64,000 nt of DNA from Rhodospirillales bacterium (lineage in GTDB: Bacteria > Pseudomonadota > Alphaproteobacteria > Rhodospirillales > Defluviicoccaceae). Numbering within the stretch: the first letter of the stretch is position 1; the number at the start of each line of letters is the position of its first letter. Below are positions 54,292-63,740 of this stretch, one piece after another. The notes below the pieces were generated by a model. That model was not told the origin of the DNA. It worked only from the letters and a program-made list of their open reading frames with translations, and searched no databases. The position numbers were made by a program, and so were the translations under genes. The stretch covers positions 496,001-560,000 of the forward strand of contig JADJQT010000002.1 in assembly GCA_016712595.1 (NCBI GenBank). The letters are read 5' to 3'.

Positions 54292-55220
54292 AGCACCAAC
54301 ATAAACTCTTGCCCGATCATCCCGTGCAGCTCGTTGTTGCGGGCGATGAAGCCGTTGAGGAAGCGTGGCAGGCCTGAGCGAAGGATGCCGTCGATACGGT
54401 TGCGCTGCAGGCGTTCATTGATCTGACCGGAAACCCGCGTGCAGGCGGCGCTGCTGCGGAGCTGTTCGAGGATGTCGTGCACCTCGGTCGTGCACGCGAA
54501 CAGTGAGCGCGGCATGTCGCGGCGCAAGACGAGCAGTTCGGCCACTCGACGCGGCTCGATGATCCCGGAATAGACCTCGCGATAGGCCTTGAAGGCGCTG
54601 AAGGCGCGCAGTAAGGCGCCCCAGCGGTAATAGTCCTCCGCCGCGAGAGGGCGTCCCGTCGGCGTCAGCATATCCCACTTGATGGCCAGAAACCGCGCCG
54701 TGTTGTCGGCGCGCTCGATGAACGTGCCCAGCCGCGAGAACGTGAAGGCATCCCCTCGTCGCATCGTGCCGTAAATCGCGCCACGGAAGAGATGCGATCG
54801 CTCCTTGACCCAATCAAAGAACTCGCGAAAGCCTTGGTCGACCATCTTCGGATACGACGTCGCCTCCAGCTCGAGGTAGGTCTGGTTGATACCTTCCCAA
54901 ACCTCGGTGGTCAGCTCCGGGCGGGTCGCTCGCGCGTTTTCCCGGGCGAGGCGGATGCACGAGCGGATCGAAGAGAGGTTCGTCGGGTCCAGCGCCATAT
55001 ACGACAGGACGTTGCCCGAGGACGTCTCGCCGAAGCGGGCGGTGAAATCCGCGCGGTCGCCGGCAAGCTGCAAGGGCGCCTCCCACTGGCGCGCGTCGTT
55101 ACCGCTGGCTGCCGGCATTAGCGACATGTGATAGGTGCTCGCCAGCAGGCGGGCGAGGTTCTCGGCCCGCTCGACATAACGGGCCATCCAGTAAACGTTG
55201 TTGGCGGTGCGGCCGAGCAT
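54288..55220 (-). CDS. Alpha-E domain protein
   Basis: A 310-residue helical protein of the alpha-E family, whose N terminus LGRTANNVYWMARYVERAENLARLL is diagnostic, together with FTFSRLGTFIERADNTARFLAIK. The fold has conserved Arg/Glu pairs and no known catalytic role. It always occurs with circularly permuted ATP-grasp and transglutaminase genes, as here: 5 bases after the ATP-grasp stop, four bases overlapping the transglutaminase start. Confidence 0.92.
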   Translation of the reverse strand: MLGRTANNVYWMARYVERAENLARLLASTYHMSLMPAASGNDARQWEAPLQLAGDRADFTARFGETSSGNVLSYMALDPTNLSSIRSCIRLARENARATRPELTTEVWEGINQTYLELEATSYPKMVDQGFREFFDWVKERSHLFRGAIYGTMRRGDAFTFSRLGTFIERADNTARFLAIKWDMLTPTGRPLAAEDYYRWGALLRAFSAFKAYREVYSGIIEPRRVAELLVLRRDMPRSLFACTTEVHDILEQLRSSAACTRVSGQINERLQRNRIDGILRSGLPRFLNGFIARNNELHGMIGQEFMLVL

Positions 55221-55225
55221 TGGCG

Positions 55226-56644
55226 TCAGGCCTCCAACACCCAGGTATCTTTGGTGCCGCCGCCTTGCGATGAGTTGACGACGAGCGAGCCTTCGCGCAG
55301 AGCGACCCGGGTGAGACCACCCGGAACGACCTGCGTCGTCTCGCCGGTCAGCACATAGGGCCGCAGATCGACGTGACGCGGCTCGATCTTGCCGTCGACC
55401 ATCGTCGGTACGGTTGAAAGGTTCAGCGTCGGCTGGGCGATGAAGTTCTCGGGATCTCCGAGCACCTTGGCGCGGAAGTCGTTGCGCTGCTCCGTGGTGC
55501 TCATCGGCCCGACCAGCATGCCGTAGCCGCCCGAGCCGCCGACTTCCTTGACGACCAGTTCATCAAGGTGATCGATGACGTAGGCACAGTCATCCGGCAG
55601 GGAACAGCGATACGTCGGGACGTTCTTCAAGATCGGCTTCTCGCCGAGATAGAACTCGATCATATCGGGAATGAAGCAGTAGATCGCCTTGTCGTCGGCA
55701 ACGCCGGTTCCGATGGCATTCGCCAGCGTCACCCGGCCGTTGCGTACGACGGACAAAAGCCCGGGCACGCCCAGCATCGATTTCGAATCGAAGGTCAGCG
55801 GATCAATATAGTCATCGTCGATCCGCCGGTAGATGACGTCGACTCGACGCGGCCCGCTGGTCGTACGCATGAACACCGTGTCGTCCTCGACGAACATGTC
55901 CTGCCCTTCGACCAGTTCGACGCCCATCTGCATCGATAAGAAGGCATGCTCGAAGTACGCGCTGTTGAAGTGTCCCGGCGTCATCACCACGACGGTCGGA
56001 TCGCCGATGCCCGGCGGCGCCACCGAGCGCAAGGTGCGCAGCAGCATCTCCGGATAATGGTTGACCGGCGCCACGGAATGCTGCGCGAACAACTCAGGGA
56101 ACAGCTTCATCATCGTCTCGCGATTTTCCAGCATGTATGAGACGCCGGAAGGCACGCGCGCATTGTCCTCAAGGACATAGAACTCGTTGGCCGAGACGCG
56201 GACGACATCGACACCGGCGATGTGCACATAGACCCGGCGCGGCATGTCGAGACCTAGTACTTCCGGTCGGAAACCCGGGTTGTTCAACACCAGCGGCGCC
56301 GGAATGAGCCCGGCCTTGAGGATGTGCTGTTCGTGGTAGATGTCATCGAGGAAGGCGTTGATCGCGCGCACCCGCTGGCAGACCCCGGTGCCGACGATTC
56401 TCCACTCCTCGGCATCGAGAATGCGTGGAATTACGTCGAAGGGGATCAATCGCTCGACGCCCTCGTCGCTGCCGTACACCGAGAAGGTGATTCCCAGTCG
56501 GCGAAAGATCAGATCCGCCTGTTGATGCTTTTCCAGAAGCCGGCCGTGGGCGGTTGCGTCGAGCCATTCCTGATAGGCGCGATAGGCGTTGCGGACACCG
56601 TCCTGCGACCCGTGCATTTCGTCGAATGCGTTCCCGAGTTTCAT
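55226..56644 (-). CDS. Circularly permuted ATP-grasp peptide ligase-like protein
   Basis: A 472-residue protein of the circularly permuted type 2 ATP-grasp family (formerly DUF404/DUF407). Family stretches: MKLGNAFDEMHGSQDGVRNAYRAYQEWLD, DVIPRILDAEEWRIVGTGVCQRVRAIN split here across the N-terminal third, VVVMTPGHFNSAYFEHAFL, and NAIGTGVADDKAIYCFIPDMIEFYLGE. It should form an amide or peptide bond using ATP. ATG at 56644 has CTGGGA upstream; an ATG at 56659 is also possible. First gene of the operon with alpha-E and transglutaminase. Confidence 0.88.
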   Translation of the reverse strand: MKLGNAFDEMHGSQDGVRNAYRAYQEWLDATAHGRLLEKHQQADLIFRRLGITFSVYGSDEGVERLIPFDVIPRILDAEEWRIVGTGVCQRVRAINAFLDDIYHEQHILKAGLIPAPLVLNNPGFRPEVLGLDMPRRVYVHIAGVDVVRVSANEFYVLEDNARVPSGVSYMLENRETMMKLFPELFAQHSVAPVNHYPEMLLRTLRSVAPPGIGDPTVVVMTPGHFNSAYFEHAFLSMQMGVELVEGQDMFVEDDTVFMRTTSGPRRVDVIYRRIDDDYIDPLTFDSKSMLGVPGLLSVVRNGRVTLANAIGTGVADDKAIYCFIPDMIEFYLGEKPILKNVPTYRCSLPDDCAYVIDHLDELVVKEVGGSGGYGMLVGPMSTTEQRNDFRAKVLGDPENFIAQPTLNLSTVPTMVDGKIEPRHVDLRPYVLTGETTQVVPGGLTRVALREGSLVVNSSQGGGTKDTWVLEA

Positions 56645-56888
56645 GTTTCCCAGTACCATTGGTGGCCGAAACGTCTCCCTGTCGAACGCTCAGCAAACCG
56701 CGTGCCAGCGCTTCGCCGCCGGTCATCGACCGGAATCGGTGGCCACAACTCAGGATAAATCGCACGATTTGTTCCGGAAAGCTGTCGCCCGCCGATCAGC
56801 GTGACGCGAGATAGTGCACAAGCAAACGCCAAATGCAAGCGGGCGCCCGCTTCGTGTGCATCGTGTTTTTTGGGCCGATCGTGGCGCG

Positions 56889-57428
56889 TCAGCAATCTGC
56901 CGTGGTTTTCGCCACAGAGGGAATCCAGGCGGAGACATGGACGGCGCGGCCGGTCTGGGTCTTGAAGACACGCGCAAGGGGAGCTTTGGGGGTTTCGGCG
57001 ATCTTGGTGCCACACCAAGATCTCATGTCGTCGAGCTCGATCGGCGCGTGCGTGCCCCGCGCCAGAGCCAGCCTGAACGCGTTCGACTGCGTCGTCAGCC
57101 GGAGCAGGGCATTGGTGGCGAGCCGCCCGTAGCGGCGCCAGACGTCTTCGATCACCGCTTCAACCGCCACGGGCAGCGGCTCGTTGATGTCGACGGCGGG
57201 CCGGCCGCGCGAGAAGGCGGCGTGCACGTTCGGCTCGAGAGGGCCGAGTTCGTCGGCGACAAAAATCGCAGGCATCAACGCCCGGCCGCCATGAACGGCG
57301 GCGTAGCGGCTTTGTGCCAGAAACAAGAGCTGCTGCAGCTTCATCGGCTGCATCATTTCGTCCATCAATCGCGCGCGGTCGCAAAACCAGAAGGCGATGG
57401 CGAATGCGGTTTTGACGGCTGCCGGCAT
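56889..57428 (-). CDS. Panacea (SocA/DUF4065) domain protein
   Basis: A 179-residue protein with the Panacea domain: MKLQQLLFLAQSRYAAVHGGRALMPAIFVADELGPLEPNV, then VWRRYGRLATNALLRLT. GAGGAAACC precedes the ATG at 57428. The domain marks antitoxins and adaptors, as in SocA, which lets a toxin be cleared by ClpXP. No toxin is adjacent: the neighbours are the ATP-grasp operon and rlpA. It may be an antitoxin whose toxin is elsewhere or a solitary adaptor. The upstream frame adds 36 residues with no support. Confidence 0.8.
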   Translation of the reverse strand: MPAAVKTAFAIAFWFCDRARLMDEMMQPMKLQQLLFLAQSRYAAVHGGRALMPAIFVADELGPLEPNVHAAFSRGRPAVDINEPLPVAVEAVIEDVWRRYGRLATNALLRLTTQSNAFRLALARGTHAPIELDDMRSWCGTKIAETPKAPLARVFKTQTGRAVHVSAWIPSVAKTTADC

Positions 57429-57621
57429 GGTTTCCTCGGTGGATGCGAGATCAAAGGTTGGCCGCGATCTTAGCGAGGATGAAGCAAACGAAAGCTTAAG
57501 CGTGATCGATGTCATCGCAACGGGCAGCCTTGCCAACCGCAGGTTCAGGCAAGGCGCCCGGGCGTGATTCCGGGCTTGCCGGCAAACGCAATACCCCGCC
57601 CATCGGAGGTCGCGCTGCGCG

Positions 57622-58017
57622 TTACTCGGTCACGTAAAGGTGGATCGGGGTCGTTCCGGAGTGTTTCATGCCGAGTTCCTCGGCGGCTGCCTTCGAGACG
57701 TCGAGGATGCGGCCGCGCACGTACGGGCCGCGGTCATTGATCTCGACGTCGACCGACTTGCCGTTTTCGAGATTGATCACCGTCGCGTGGGTTCCCAGCG
57801 GAAGCTTGCGATGCGCCGCGGTCATTTTGTGCTGGTTGAAGCGCTCGCCGCTGGCCGTCTTCCTGCCATGAAGGCCGGGTCCGTACCAGGAGGCCTGTCC
57901 CTTCTGGCTATAAACGACCTCGGCCCGTTGCGCATACGCCGCATCATCAATCGCCGACATCGGCGCGATGGCGAGCACACCCGCGATGATCGCCCATTTG
58001 AGGTGGCGAAATTTCAT
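57622..58017 (-). CDS. RlpA-like septal/rare lipoprotein with double-psi beta-barrel
   Basis: A 131-residue secreted protein with a signal peptide cleaved near AYAQR. The double-psi barrel motif GQASWYGPGLHGRKTASGERF, with MTAAHRKLPLGTH and VEINDRGPYVRGRILDVSKAAAEELG, is that of RlpA, a lytic transglycosylase acting on denuded glycan. No lipobox Cys and no SPOR domain is seen, so it is a short soluble variant. Same direction as the Panacea gene. Confidence 0.9.
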   Translation of the reverse strand: MKFRHLKWAIIAGVLAIAPMSAIDDAAYAQRAEVVYSQKGQASWYGPGLHGRKTASGERFNQHKMTAAHRKLPLGTHATVINLENGKSVDVEINDRGPYVRGRILDVSKAAAEELGMKHSGTTPIHLYVTE

Positions 58018-58380
58018 TATGACCTCGATTTGATTAGTCCAAATGTAGTCGTCGTTGCGTTCCCGAAGCGTCTGCTATGGCGTCATCTAAGACTGATCAA
58101 ACGAATGGCAAGAGGGTAAGGTTCCCCGGCGGGAACTGTTCGCATGGAGCTTTCGCCGGCCGTGGGAAATATGTCGCGTTTTGGGCGGCAGGATGTGATG
58201 GTTTCATCGACCCCGGAAAGCCGTAGTTTGTACTTGCCGACTTACCCTATTTCCCGCGCCCGAGTCCATAGCCGCTGACTCGGCGCATCGCGCGGACGGG
58301 TGGGTTGGATCGATTGAGCCGGGCCAAACGGCGCGTGTTTCAATGCCCCCGCCGCGGGGACGGGGGCTGTGAGAACGGGC
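58018..58380. other. Intergenic region between rlpA-like and Cache genes
   Basis: About 360 bases. No gene seen; it is upstream of the RlpA-like gene and downstream of the Cache gene, both on the minus strand. Confidence 0.5.
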
Positions 58381-58833
58381 TTATTGCTTGTAGTAACCGA
58401 CGCCGCAGACCTGATCGCCGACCTTGGTGACGTAGACGACCTTCTGGACCGCCTCGGTCTCACCGGGCCGTGGCCACATGTAGGACACTTCGGTGATCTT
58501 GCCCGGCTGTGCGGCGGCATAGACCTCTTTTCCCAGGGGCTTTGGCGGTGTCCCCTTGTCCATCAGGTCCATCAGGCTCTGACCGACCAGTTTCGGGTGG
58601 GCGGTGAATTTCCCGTCCGGGCCCCCACAGTAGGGATAGAGGTCCTTTTCCTTAAAGCCGTCCTCGCCGGCGGTGAACTCCTGCAAGGCCGCCGCCTGGT
58701 TGGCCTTCAGCGCTATGGCCGCCTTTTCAAGCATCGCCTTGGCTTCGGCGGGCGTGCCGTAGTCCGTGGCGTAGGCGGGAGCGATGAAAGCGCCGATGAG
58801 CGCCGCTGCGAGGGCTGTCTTGACGTTCCGCAT
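58381..58833 (-). CDS. Secreted single Cache-domain protein
   Basis: A 150-residue protein: signal peptide (MRNVKTALAAALIGAFIAPAYA), then a domain with AKAMLEKAAIALKANQAAALQEF and EKDLYPYCGGPDGKFTAHPKLVGQSL, with VSYMWPRPGETEAVQKVVYV and DQVCGVGYYK, the pattern of free-standing Cache_2 domains. Such proteins probably bind small ligands in the periplasm. Two cysteines (PYCGG and QVCGVG) may form a disulfide. Function unknown; no chemoreceptor adjacent. Confidence 0.8.
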   Translation of the reverse strand: MRNVKTALAAALIGAFIAPAYATDYGTPAEAKAMLEKAAIALKANQAAALQEFTAGEDGFKEKDLYPYCGGPDGKFTAHPKLVGQSLMDLMDKGTPPKPLGKEVYAAAQPGKITEVSYMWPRPGETEAVQKVVYVTKVGDQVCGVGYYKQ

Positions 58834-59074
58834 GTGGACGTGTCTCCCTAATTTTACTGGTTGTCGTTGATTTGTACTGTCGCCGGTCGAACCCGGAATG
58901 CCGGAGGTTGGTCTGTTGCGCGACCGGACGACGGACCGGATGTCGACCGGCCGCGCGGAATGTCGCTGCCGATCACGTCAAATGTGTGACGAAAAAGCGA
59001 CGAAGGGTCAGTTAAAAATCAACGCCAAGGATCGGTCGCCGCCGGTGCGTGCGCCCCCGGTGCGCGTCTCGGTA

Positions 59075-59497
59075 TCAGCGCTCCTCGGCTCGGAGCTCCG
59101 ATGCTGGCCAGTGCACGCACAGCCAGACGGTGGGATGCAGCGGATCGGTCCAGGTGACCCGGTGGCGCCGGCCGGCCGGGATCAACAGCCAGTCTCCCGG
59201 CTGTAGACGGCGGGGTGCCGCTTCGTCTTCGAGCAGCAGCGCCGCGCCGCCGCTCACCAACAGCACCCACTCGTCCCAGTCCTGATCGTACCAGTCGCCC
59301 TCGGGGGTCGTCTGGCCGGTGGAGACGATGCGCTCGATGCGAACGCCGTCGCGTGTGGCGACAGGCTCGCAGTGCTCGGTCCCAGTTGGCGCGGCCCCAG
59401 TTGGCGCGGCCCCAGTTGGCGCGGCGGTATCGGGTGAGACTGCCTCGGTGCGAACGGGCAGACCGGCGAACAGATTGCCGGAGCGTAACGGAGTCAT
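59075..59497 (-). CDS. Cupin-domain protein
   Basis: A 140-residue single-domain cupin: WDEWVLLVSGGAALLLEDE (motif 1, with a Gly-rich strand) and PGDWLLIPAGRRHRVTWTD with the HxH-like metal site (motif 2). The N-terminal Ala-Pro-Thr-Gly linker is encoded by three perfect copies of a 15-base repeat at 59381-59425. Metal-dependent enzyme or sensor, unassigned. Confidence 0.78.
   Translation of the reverse strand: MTPLRSGNLFAGLPVRTEAVSPDTAAPTGAAPTGAAPTGTEHCEPVATRDGVRIERIVSTGQTTPEGDWYDQDWDEWVLLVSGGAALLLEDEAAPRRLQPGDWLLIPAGRRHRVTWTDPLHPTVWLCVHWPASELRAEER
59381..59425. repeat. Three 15-bp tandem repeats in the cupin gene
   Basis: CCCAGTTGGCGCGGC occurs three times in tandem without mismatch at 59381, 59396 and 59411. 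The unit is a multiple of three, so copy-number changes would only lengthen or shorten a Gly-Ala-Ala-Pro-Thr linker. Confidence 0.85.
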
Positions 59498-59766
59498 GCT
59501 CGACCTTTCTCAGGTGCCGCCTTGGCCGTGCCGCCACGTCGATGGGCGTGGTGACGGGCGTGGCGACCGGCGCGATGGCGCTGCTGCCCGCGGCGGCGAT
59601 CATAGCCGAGGCGACGGCCGCCTCGCCAGCCGTGCGCGGGTCAGGCAGCGCCAGGCGCGTGCGGGGCAAAAGGCATTTTTATTAAAATTTTCCAGATGGT
59701 TGCCGGAAAATTGGGCCCGCCGGGCTGTGGCGCGTGTCACTGCGGCGGGCGGGCGAAACGCCGACC

Positions 59767-61704
59767 ATGGCGATGGTTGCGAATGGCCCCTCATCTCTGG
59801 AAAGGCTTGCCCGCGTGGTATCGCCTTATGCGAGTTCCGCGTTCTCTTCGCTTGGCGCGACGAAAGATTACCGGATCGATGCGCTGCTGGGCGGAACGAA
59901 ATGGGGCGGCGGCCGGGGTACCGGCGCCACCGTCACCTACAGCTTTGCCAATGCGGCAAGCGTATGGAAGGCCGGCTACGGCTCGGACGAGCCGTCCGGC
60001 CCCAATATCCACGCGCTCGACCCGGCCGGGCAGGCGGCGTTCAAGGCGGCGCTCGCGGCGTGGTCCGAGGTTGCCAACATCACCTTTACCAACGTCGCCG
60101 AGACGCCCAGCAGCGTCGGCGACATCCGCGTCGCCTATTCCGGCGCGCTGAGCGCTGGTGCCTACGCCTGGGCGTACTATCCGGGCGGGTACGCCGAAGC
60201 CGGCGATGTCTGGCTTAACGCCAACTATGCCTGGTCGTTCGGCGCCGGTTCCTACAGCCAGCTCGCGCTCATGCACGAACTCGGCCACGCGCTCGGCCTC
60301 AAGCACAGCTTCGAGGGTGCCAGGCATCTGAACGGCGCCGAGGACTCCCGCCGCTACACGGTCATGTCCTACACCGGCTACAGCGGCGCTGCGGGCGAGC
60401 CGATCACGCCGATGCTCTATGACATTCTCGCCATCCAGGCGATCTACGGCACTAACAAGACCACGCATATCGGCGATACCACCTACGCCTTCGCCGCCGG
60501 GCCGGTCGCGGCGCAGTGCATCTGGGACGCCGGCGGCACCGATACAATCGACTGTTCGGCGCAGACCATCGGCGCCAGCATCGATCTCGCCGCGGGCGGT
60601 TTCAGTTCGATCGGCACCCGCGGCGGGGGGGTCGCGGCGAGCCTCAACGTCGCCATTGCCTTCGGCGCCGTGATCGAGAACGCCACAGGCGGCAGTGGCG
60701 ATGACACCCTCGCCGGCAATACCGCCGCCAACCAGTTGCTGGGCGGGATCGGCGCCGACCGGCTCAGTGGCCTCGCCGGCAACGATACCCTCGATGGCGG
60801 CGGTGGCATCGACGTCATGGCTGGCGGCGTCGGCAACGATACCTACATCGTTAGCAGCACCGGCGATCAGGTAAGCGAGGCGAGGGGGCAGGGAACGGAC
60901 ACGGTGCTCGCCGATGCGTCGTTCACCTTGCCGGCGAACGTCGAGAAGCTGATCCTGAGCGGCAGCGGCGCGATCGACGGGACCGGCAACGCGCTCGCCA
61001 ATAGTCTCACCGGTAACGACGGGGCGAACGCCCTATCCGGTCTCGGCGGCAACGATACCCTCGACGGCGGAGGCGGTAACGATACCCTCGACGGGGGTCC
61101 GGGGGGCGACCGTCTTTACGGCGGCAGCGGCAATGATACCTACATCGTCGATGCCAGCGGCGATATCGTCAGCGAATTCGCCGGCCAGGGTACGGACTCC
61201 GTCTTCAGCCGCATCTCCTATCGCCTGACCGCCGACGTCGAGGCCCTGACGCTGACCGGCACCGCCGCAATCAACGCCACCGGCAACGACCTCGCCAACA
61301 CCATCCTTGGCAACGGCGCGGCCAACAGGCTGACCGGCGGCGCCGGCGCCGATACGCTCGACGGCGGCGGCGGCGACGATCGCTTCGTCTACACCGCGGT
61401 AAGCGATTCGCGCCCGGATAGCCCCGACGTCATCATTGCGATCGTCGGAATCGGCGCCTCCGGCGGCGATCGCATTGATCTCGCGGCGATCGACGCCATT
61501 GCCGGCACCCGGCATAACGAGGCCTTTTCCTTCATCGGCACCGCCGCGTTCACCGCCGCCGGCCAGCTGCGGGTGAGCGAGTCCGGCACGGATACACTCG
61601 TTCAGGCCAATATCGATTCAGATCTTGCCGCCGACCTCGTCATTATTGTCCACGACGCCGCCATCCACGCCAGCGACTACGCCGCCGTCGACTTCATCCT
61701 CTAA
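59767..61704 (+). CDS. Serralysin-type secreted metalloprotease with RTX repeats
   Basis: A 645-residue peptidase of the M10B (serralysin) type. The zinc motif MHELGHALGLKHSF (HExxHxxGxxH, first His near residue 170) is followed by the Met-turn VMSYTGYS. From about residue 300 to 560 are RTX repeats (GGSGDDTLAGN, LSGLAGNDTLDGGGGID, GGSGNDTYIVD), in three blocks interrupted by SGSGAIDGTGNALANSLTG spacers, then a C-terminal region. There is no signal peptide, in keeping with type I secretion, and no inhibitor or transporter gene next to it. Start ATG 59767 (or 59773) without a strong ribosome site. Confidence 0.92.
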   Translation: MAMVANGPSSLERLARVVSPYASSAFSSLGATKDYRIDALLGGTKWGGGRGTGATVTYSFANAASVWKAGYGSDEPSGPNIHALDPAGQAAFKAALAAWSEVANITFTNVAETPSSVGDIRVAYSGALSAGAYAWAYYPGGYAEAGDVWLNANYAWSFGAGSYSQLALMHELGHALGLKHSFEGARHLNGAEDSRRYTVMSYTGYSGAAGEPITPMLYDILAIQAIYGTNKTTHIGDTTYAFAAGPVAAQCIWDAGGTDTIDCSAQTIGASIDLAAGGFSSIGTRGGGVAASLNVAIAFGAVIENATGGSGDDTLAGNTAANQLLGGIGADRLSGLAGNDTLDGGGGIDVMAGGVGNDTYIVSSTGDQVSEARGQGTDTVLADASFTLPANVEKLILSGSGAIDGTGNALANSLTGNDGANALSGLGGNDTLDGGGGNDTLDGGPGGDRLYGGSGNDTYIVDASGDIVSEFAGQGTDSVFSRISYRLTADVEALTLTGTAAINATGNDLANTILGNGAANRLTGGAGADTLDGGGGDDRFVYTAVSDSRPDSPDVIIAIVGIGASGGDRIDLAAIDAIAGTRHNEAFSFIGTAAFTAAGQLRVSESGTDTLVQANIDSDLAADLVIIVHDAAIHASDYAAVDFIL

Positions 61705-61855
61705 GGGGCCAGTGCTTTAATTTATCACTAGCGCACGCCCCGCGCGCCCGGTGCCTAGACCGCCCGCACACCAAAACCGTCGCCCTCTGTCATCATCCGT
61801 CATCCAACGTCAACACCCGGTGCTGGACGAATAGAGCGCAGGCGGACCTCGTTAT

Positions 61856-63055
61856 CCGCGTTTATAAGCAAAACGCAGCGATTGGCGATTTGATCGAGAT
61901 GCTGCCGTTGCGGGTTCGGCGGAGTTGGCGGCCGACGGCGGTTCTGAGGACCGCAACGAGTTGCATAGCAGGCGGGATGCGGTCCCAGAGGGTTCGAACG
62001 TGCTCCCGTCCACGGGGTGACCGGCGGGTGGTCTGGCCCGCGACGACGCGCTGTGACCACCGGAAGCCCATCTCGTGGAAGTAGAGGTCGGCGTGCTCCG
62101 GACTGATATGATGGAACACGCCGGCGACGGTACGGCGGACGCGGGAATTGAACCCCTCGACGGAATTGGCGTGGACCGTGCCGCGCGCATATTCGCGCTT
62201 GGCATGCTGAACCGTATCGTGCGCTGCGAAGCTCTGGCCGACGGCGGCAAAGGTGCTCCACGCATCGCTCATCAGATGGGTCGCGGCCACGTCGATCTCC
62301 TTCTCGAGGACTCGTTCGGTCTCGACGGCAGAGAGGTCGACCACCACCGAGGCCCGTGCGCCACCCGCGACCGTCCCGATCTCCGCGTCACGCGGTCGTT
62401 CGACCACCGCGAGGACGCACGCCTTGGTCGTCCGCTTCTGGCCTTTCCGGCCACGGCCGACCGGCGGTGTGTCCCGCTGTTTGCGCGGACGGCCGCCAAG
62501 ATAAAATTCGTCGATCTCGACCGTTCCCTCCAGCTGGGTCTCGCGCGCCATCATCAGCCGCAGGGCGTGCCCCATGCGCCAAGCCGTGGGTTGGCTCACG
62601 CCGAGGGCCTCGGCCAGGCGCACCGACGACAGCCCCTTATCGGATTGCAGGGTCAGCCACAGCGCCTTCAACCAAGTGGCGAGCGGCAGCTTGGTAGAGT
62701 GCAGCGGCGTTCGTGTCGTCACCGTGAACTGGAACCGGCAACTGCCGTTCGAGCACTGGTAGAGACCGGGTCTCGCCCGCCAATTCCCCATATCCCGCCC
62801 GGCGAGCGCGATCGAACGTCGGTATCCACACGCCGGACAGACCCGCCCGGTCGGCCAGATCATGCTTTCCATCAGGCGGCGGCAGCGCTCCTCGTCGCTG
62901 AACGCTCGCACCATGTCATCGACCGTCCTGATCCCAGCCAGCGTCGATCGAACCAAATCTGACATCGCCACCACCCGACTATCCCGAACGTCACTAGAAT
63001 CAGCCAGAAAGCAGCTTTGTTCAACGATTTTGCTGCGTTTTGTTTGTAAACGCGG
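61856..63055. mobile_element. IS1595-family insertion sequence, complete
   Basis: A 1,200-base element. Its inverted repeats are CCGCGTTTA-T-AA-G-CAAAACGCAGC (61856-61879) and, on the opposite strand, the same with two mismatches at 63032-63055. A CGTTAT direct repeat lies immediately outside both ends (61850-61855 and 63056-63061), consistent with a target duplication, though 6 bases is shorter than the 8 bp usual for this family. One transposase gene fills it. Confidence 0.85.
61862..62965 (-). CDS. IS1595-family transposase
   Basis: A 367-residue transposase of the ISXO2-like type. The N-terminal zinc ribbon is visible (CPACGYRRSIAL and CSNGSCRFQFTVTTRTPLH), followed by an HTH (LSSVRLAEALGVSQPTAWRMGHALR) and the DDE-type domain (EIDEFYLGGRP, SDAWSTFAAVGQ, HANSVEGFNSRVRRTVAGVFHHIS). 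Start ATG at 62965; the frame goes further upstream without support. The stop lies inside the left inverted repeat. The gene looks intact. Confidence 0.92.
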   Translation of the reverse strand: MSDLVRSTLAGIRTVDDMVRAFSDEERCRRLMESMIWPTGRVCPACGYRRSIALAGRDMGNWRARPGLYQCSNGSCRFQFTVTTRTPLHSTKLPLATWLKALWLTLQSDKGLSSVRLAEALGVSQPTAWRMGHALRLMMARETQLEGTVEIDEFYLGGRPRKQRDTPPVGRGRKGQKRTTKACVLAVVERPRDAEIGTVAGGARASVVVDLSAVETERVLEKEIDVAATHLMSDAWSTFAAVGQSFAAHDTVQHAKREYARGTVHANSVEGFNSRVRRTVAGVFHHISPEHADLYFHEMGFRWSQRVVAGQTTRRSPRGREHVRTLWDRIPPAMQLVAVLRTAVGRQLRRTRNGSISIKSPIAAFCL

Positions 63056-63242
63056 CGTTATCTTTAATGAACAAAAAGAGAACATAGCAAATGCGCCCGC
63101 CGCCGTCAACGCCCGTACGGCCATCGGCAAGAGGCTTGCTTGCGGACGGCGGCCGCCCCCGTCATCCCGTCAACCAGGGTTGTGGTGGAGCGGACTCCGA
63201 TTTTAGCGCCGGGGGCATGATTGGATCTGGGTCGGCTCCGTC
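63056..63242. other. Short intergenic stretch between the IS1595 element and the IS3 remnant
   Basis: About 190 bases beginning with the CGTTAT direct repeat. No gene is seen. It likely holds the left end of the old IS3 element. Confidence 0.4.
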
Positions 63243-63539
63243 GTGGTAGACGGAGAAGAAGCCGAGGCGGAGGCTCGATGCGGGCTGAAGGCGAAAATTG
63301 TCCAGGAGACGCTGCGGGAGCAGGCGGCGGTGGCGGATCTCGCGGTGCGCTATGAGGTCCACCCGAACCAGACCCATGCCTGGAAGCAGCAGCTGCTGGA
63401 CATCGCGGCCCGCGCCTTTAACCCCGGCGCCGGCATTGACGCGGACGAGGCGCGCGAGCGGGAGATCGAGAAGCTGCGCGCGAAGATCGGGCAGCGGAAA
63501 GTGGAGAACTCTTTTTTAGCGCGGAGGTCCGGACGATGA
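63243..63539 (+). pseudogene. IS3-family transposase OrfA remnant
   Basis: A 98-residue frame resembling IS3/IS911 OrfA (HTH_Tnp_1): LKAKIVQETLREQAAVADLAVRYEVHPNQTHAWKQQLLD, then a coiled helix EREIEKLRAKIGQRKVENSFLARRSGR-stop. It ends where OrfA normally frameshifts into OrfB, but no OrfB or right inverted repeat is seen, so the element is truncated. GTG start at 63243. Confidence 0.75.
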
Positions 63540-63740
63540 GGCCGCCGGACCCCGATGGCGGTGTGGCGCGACGGCATCCACGGCACTCTGCCCGGCAACG
63601 CCGTGGACATGACATTTCGTCTGGACGACGCTGCCGCGTCGCCCACACGCCCACCGCGACAACAACAGCAGCAGACGCCTCGAGTGGCGTGATCAAGGAG
63701 GTCGGAGCCGGCCACCCTTCCAATCAGGAACGATACTCCA

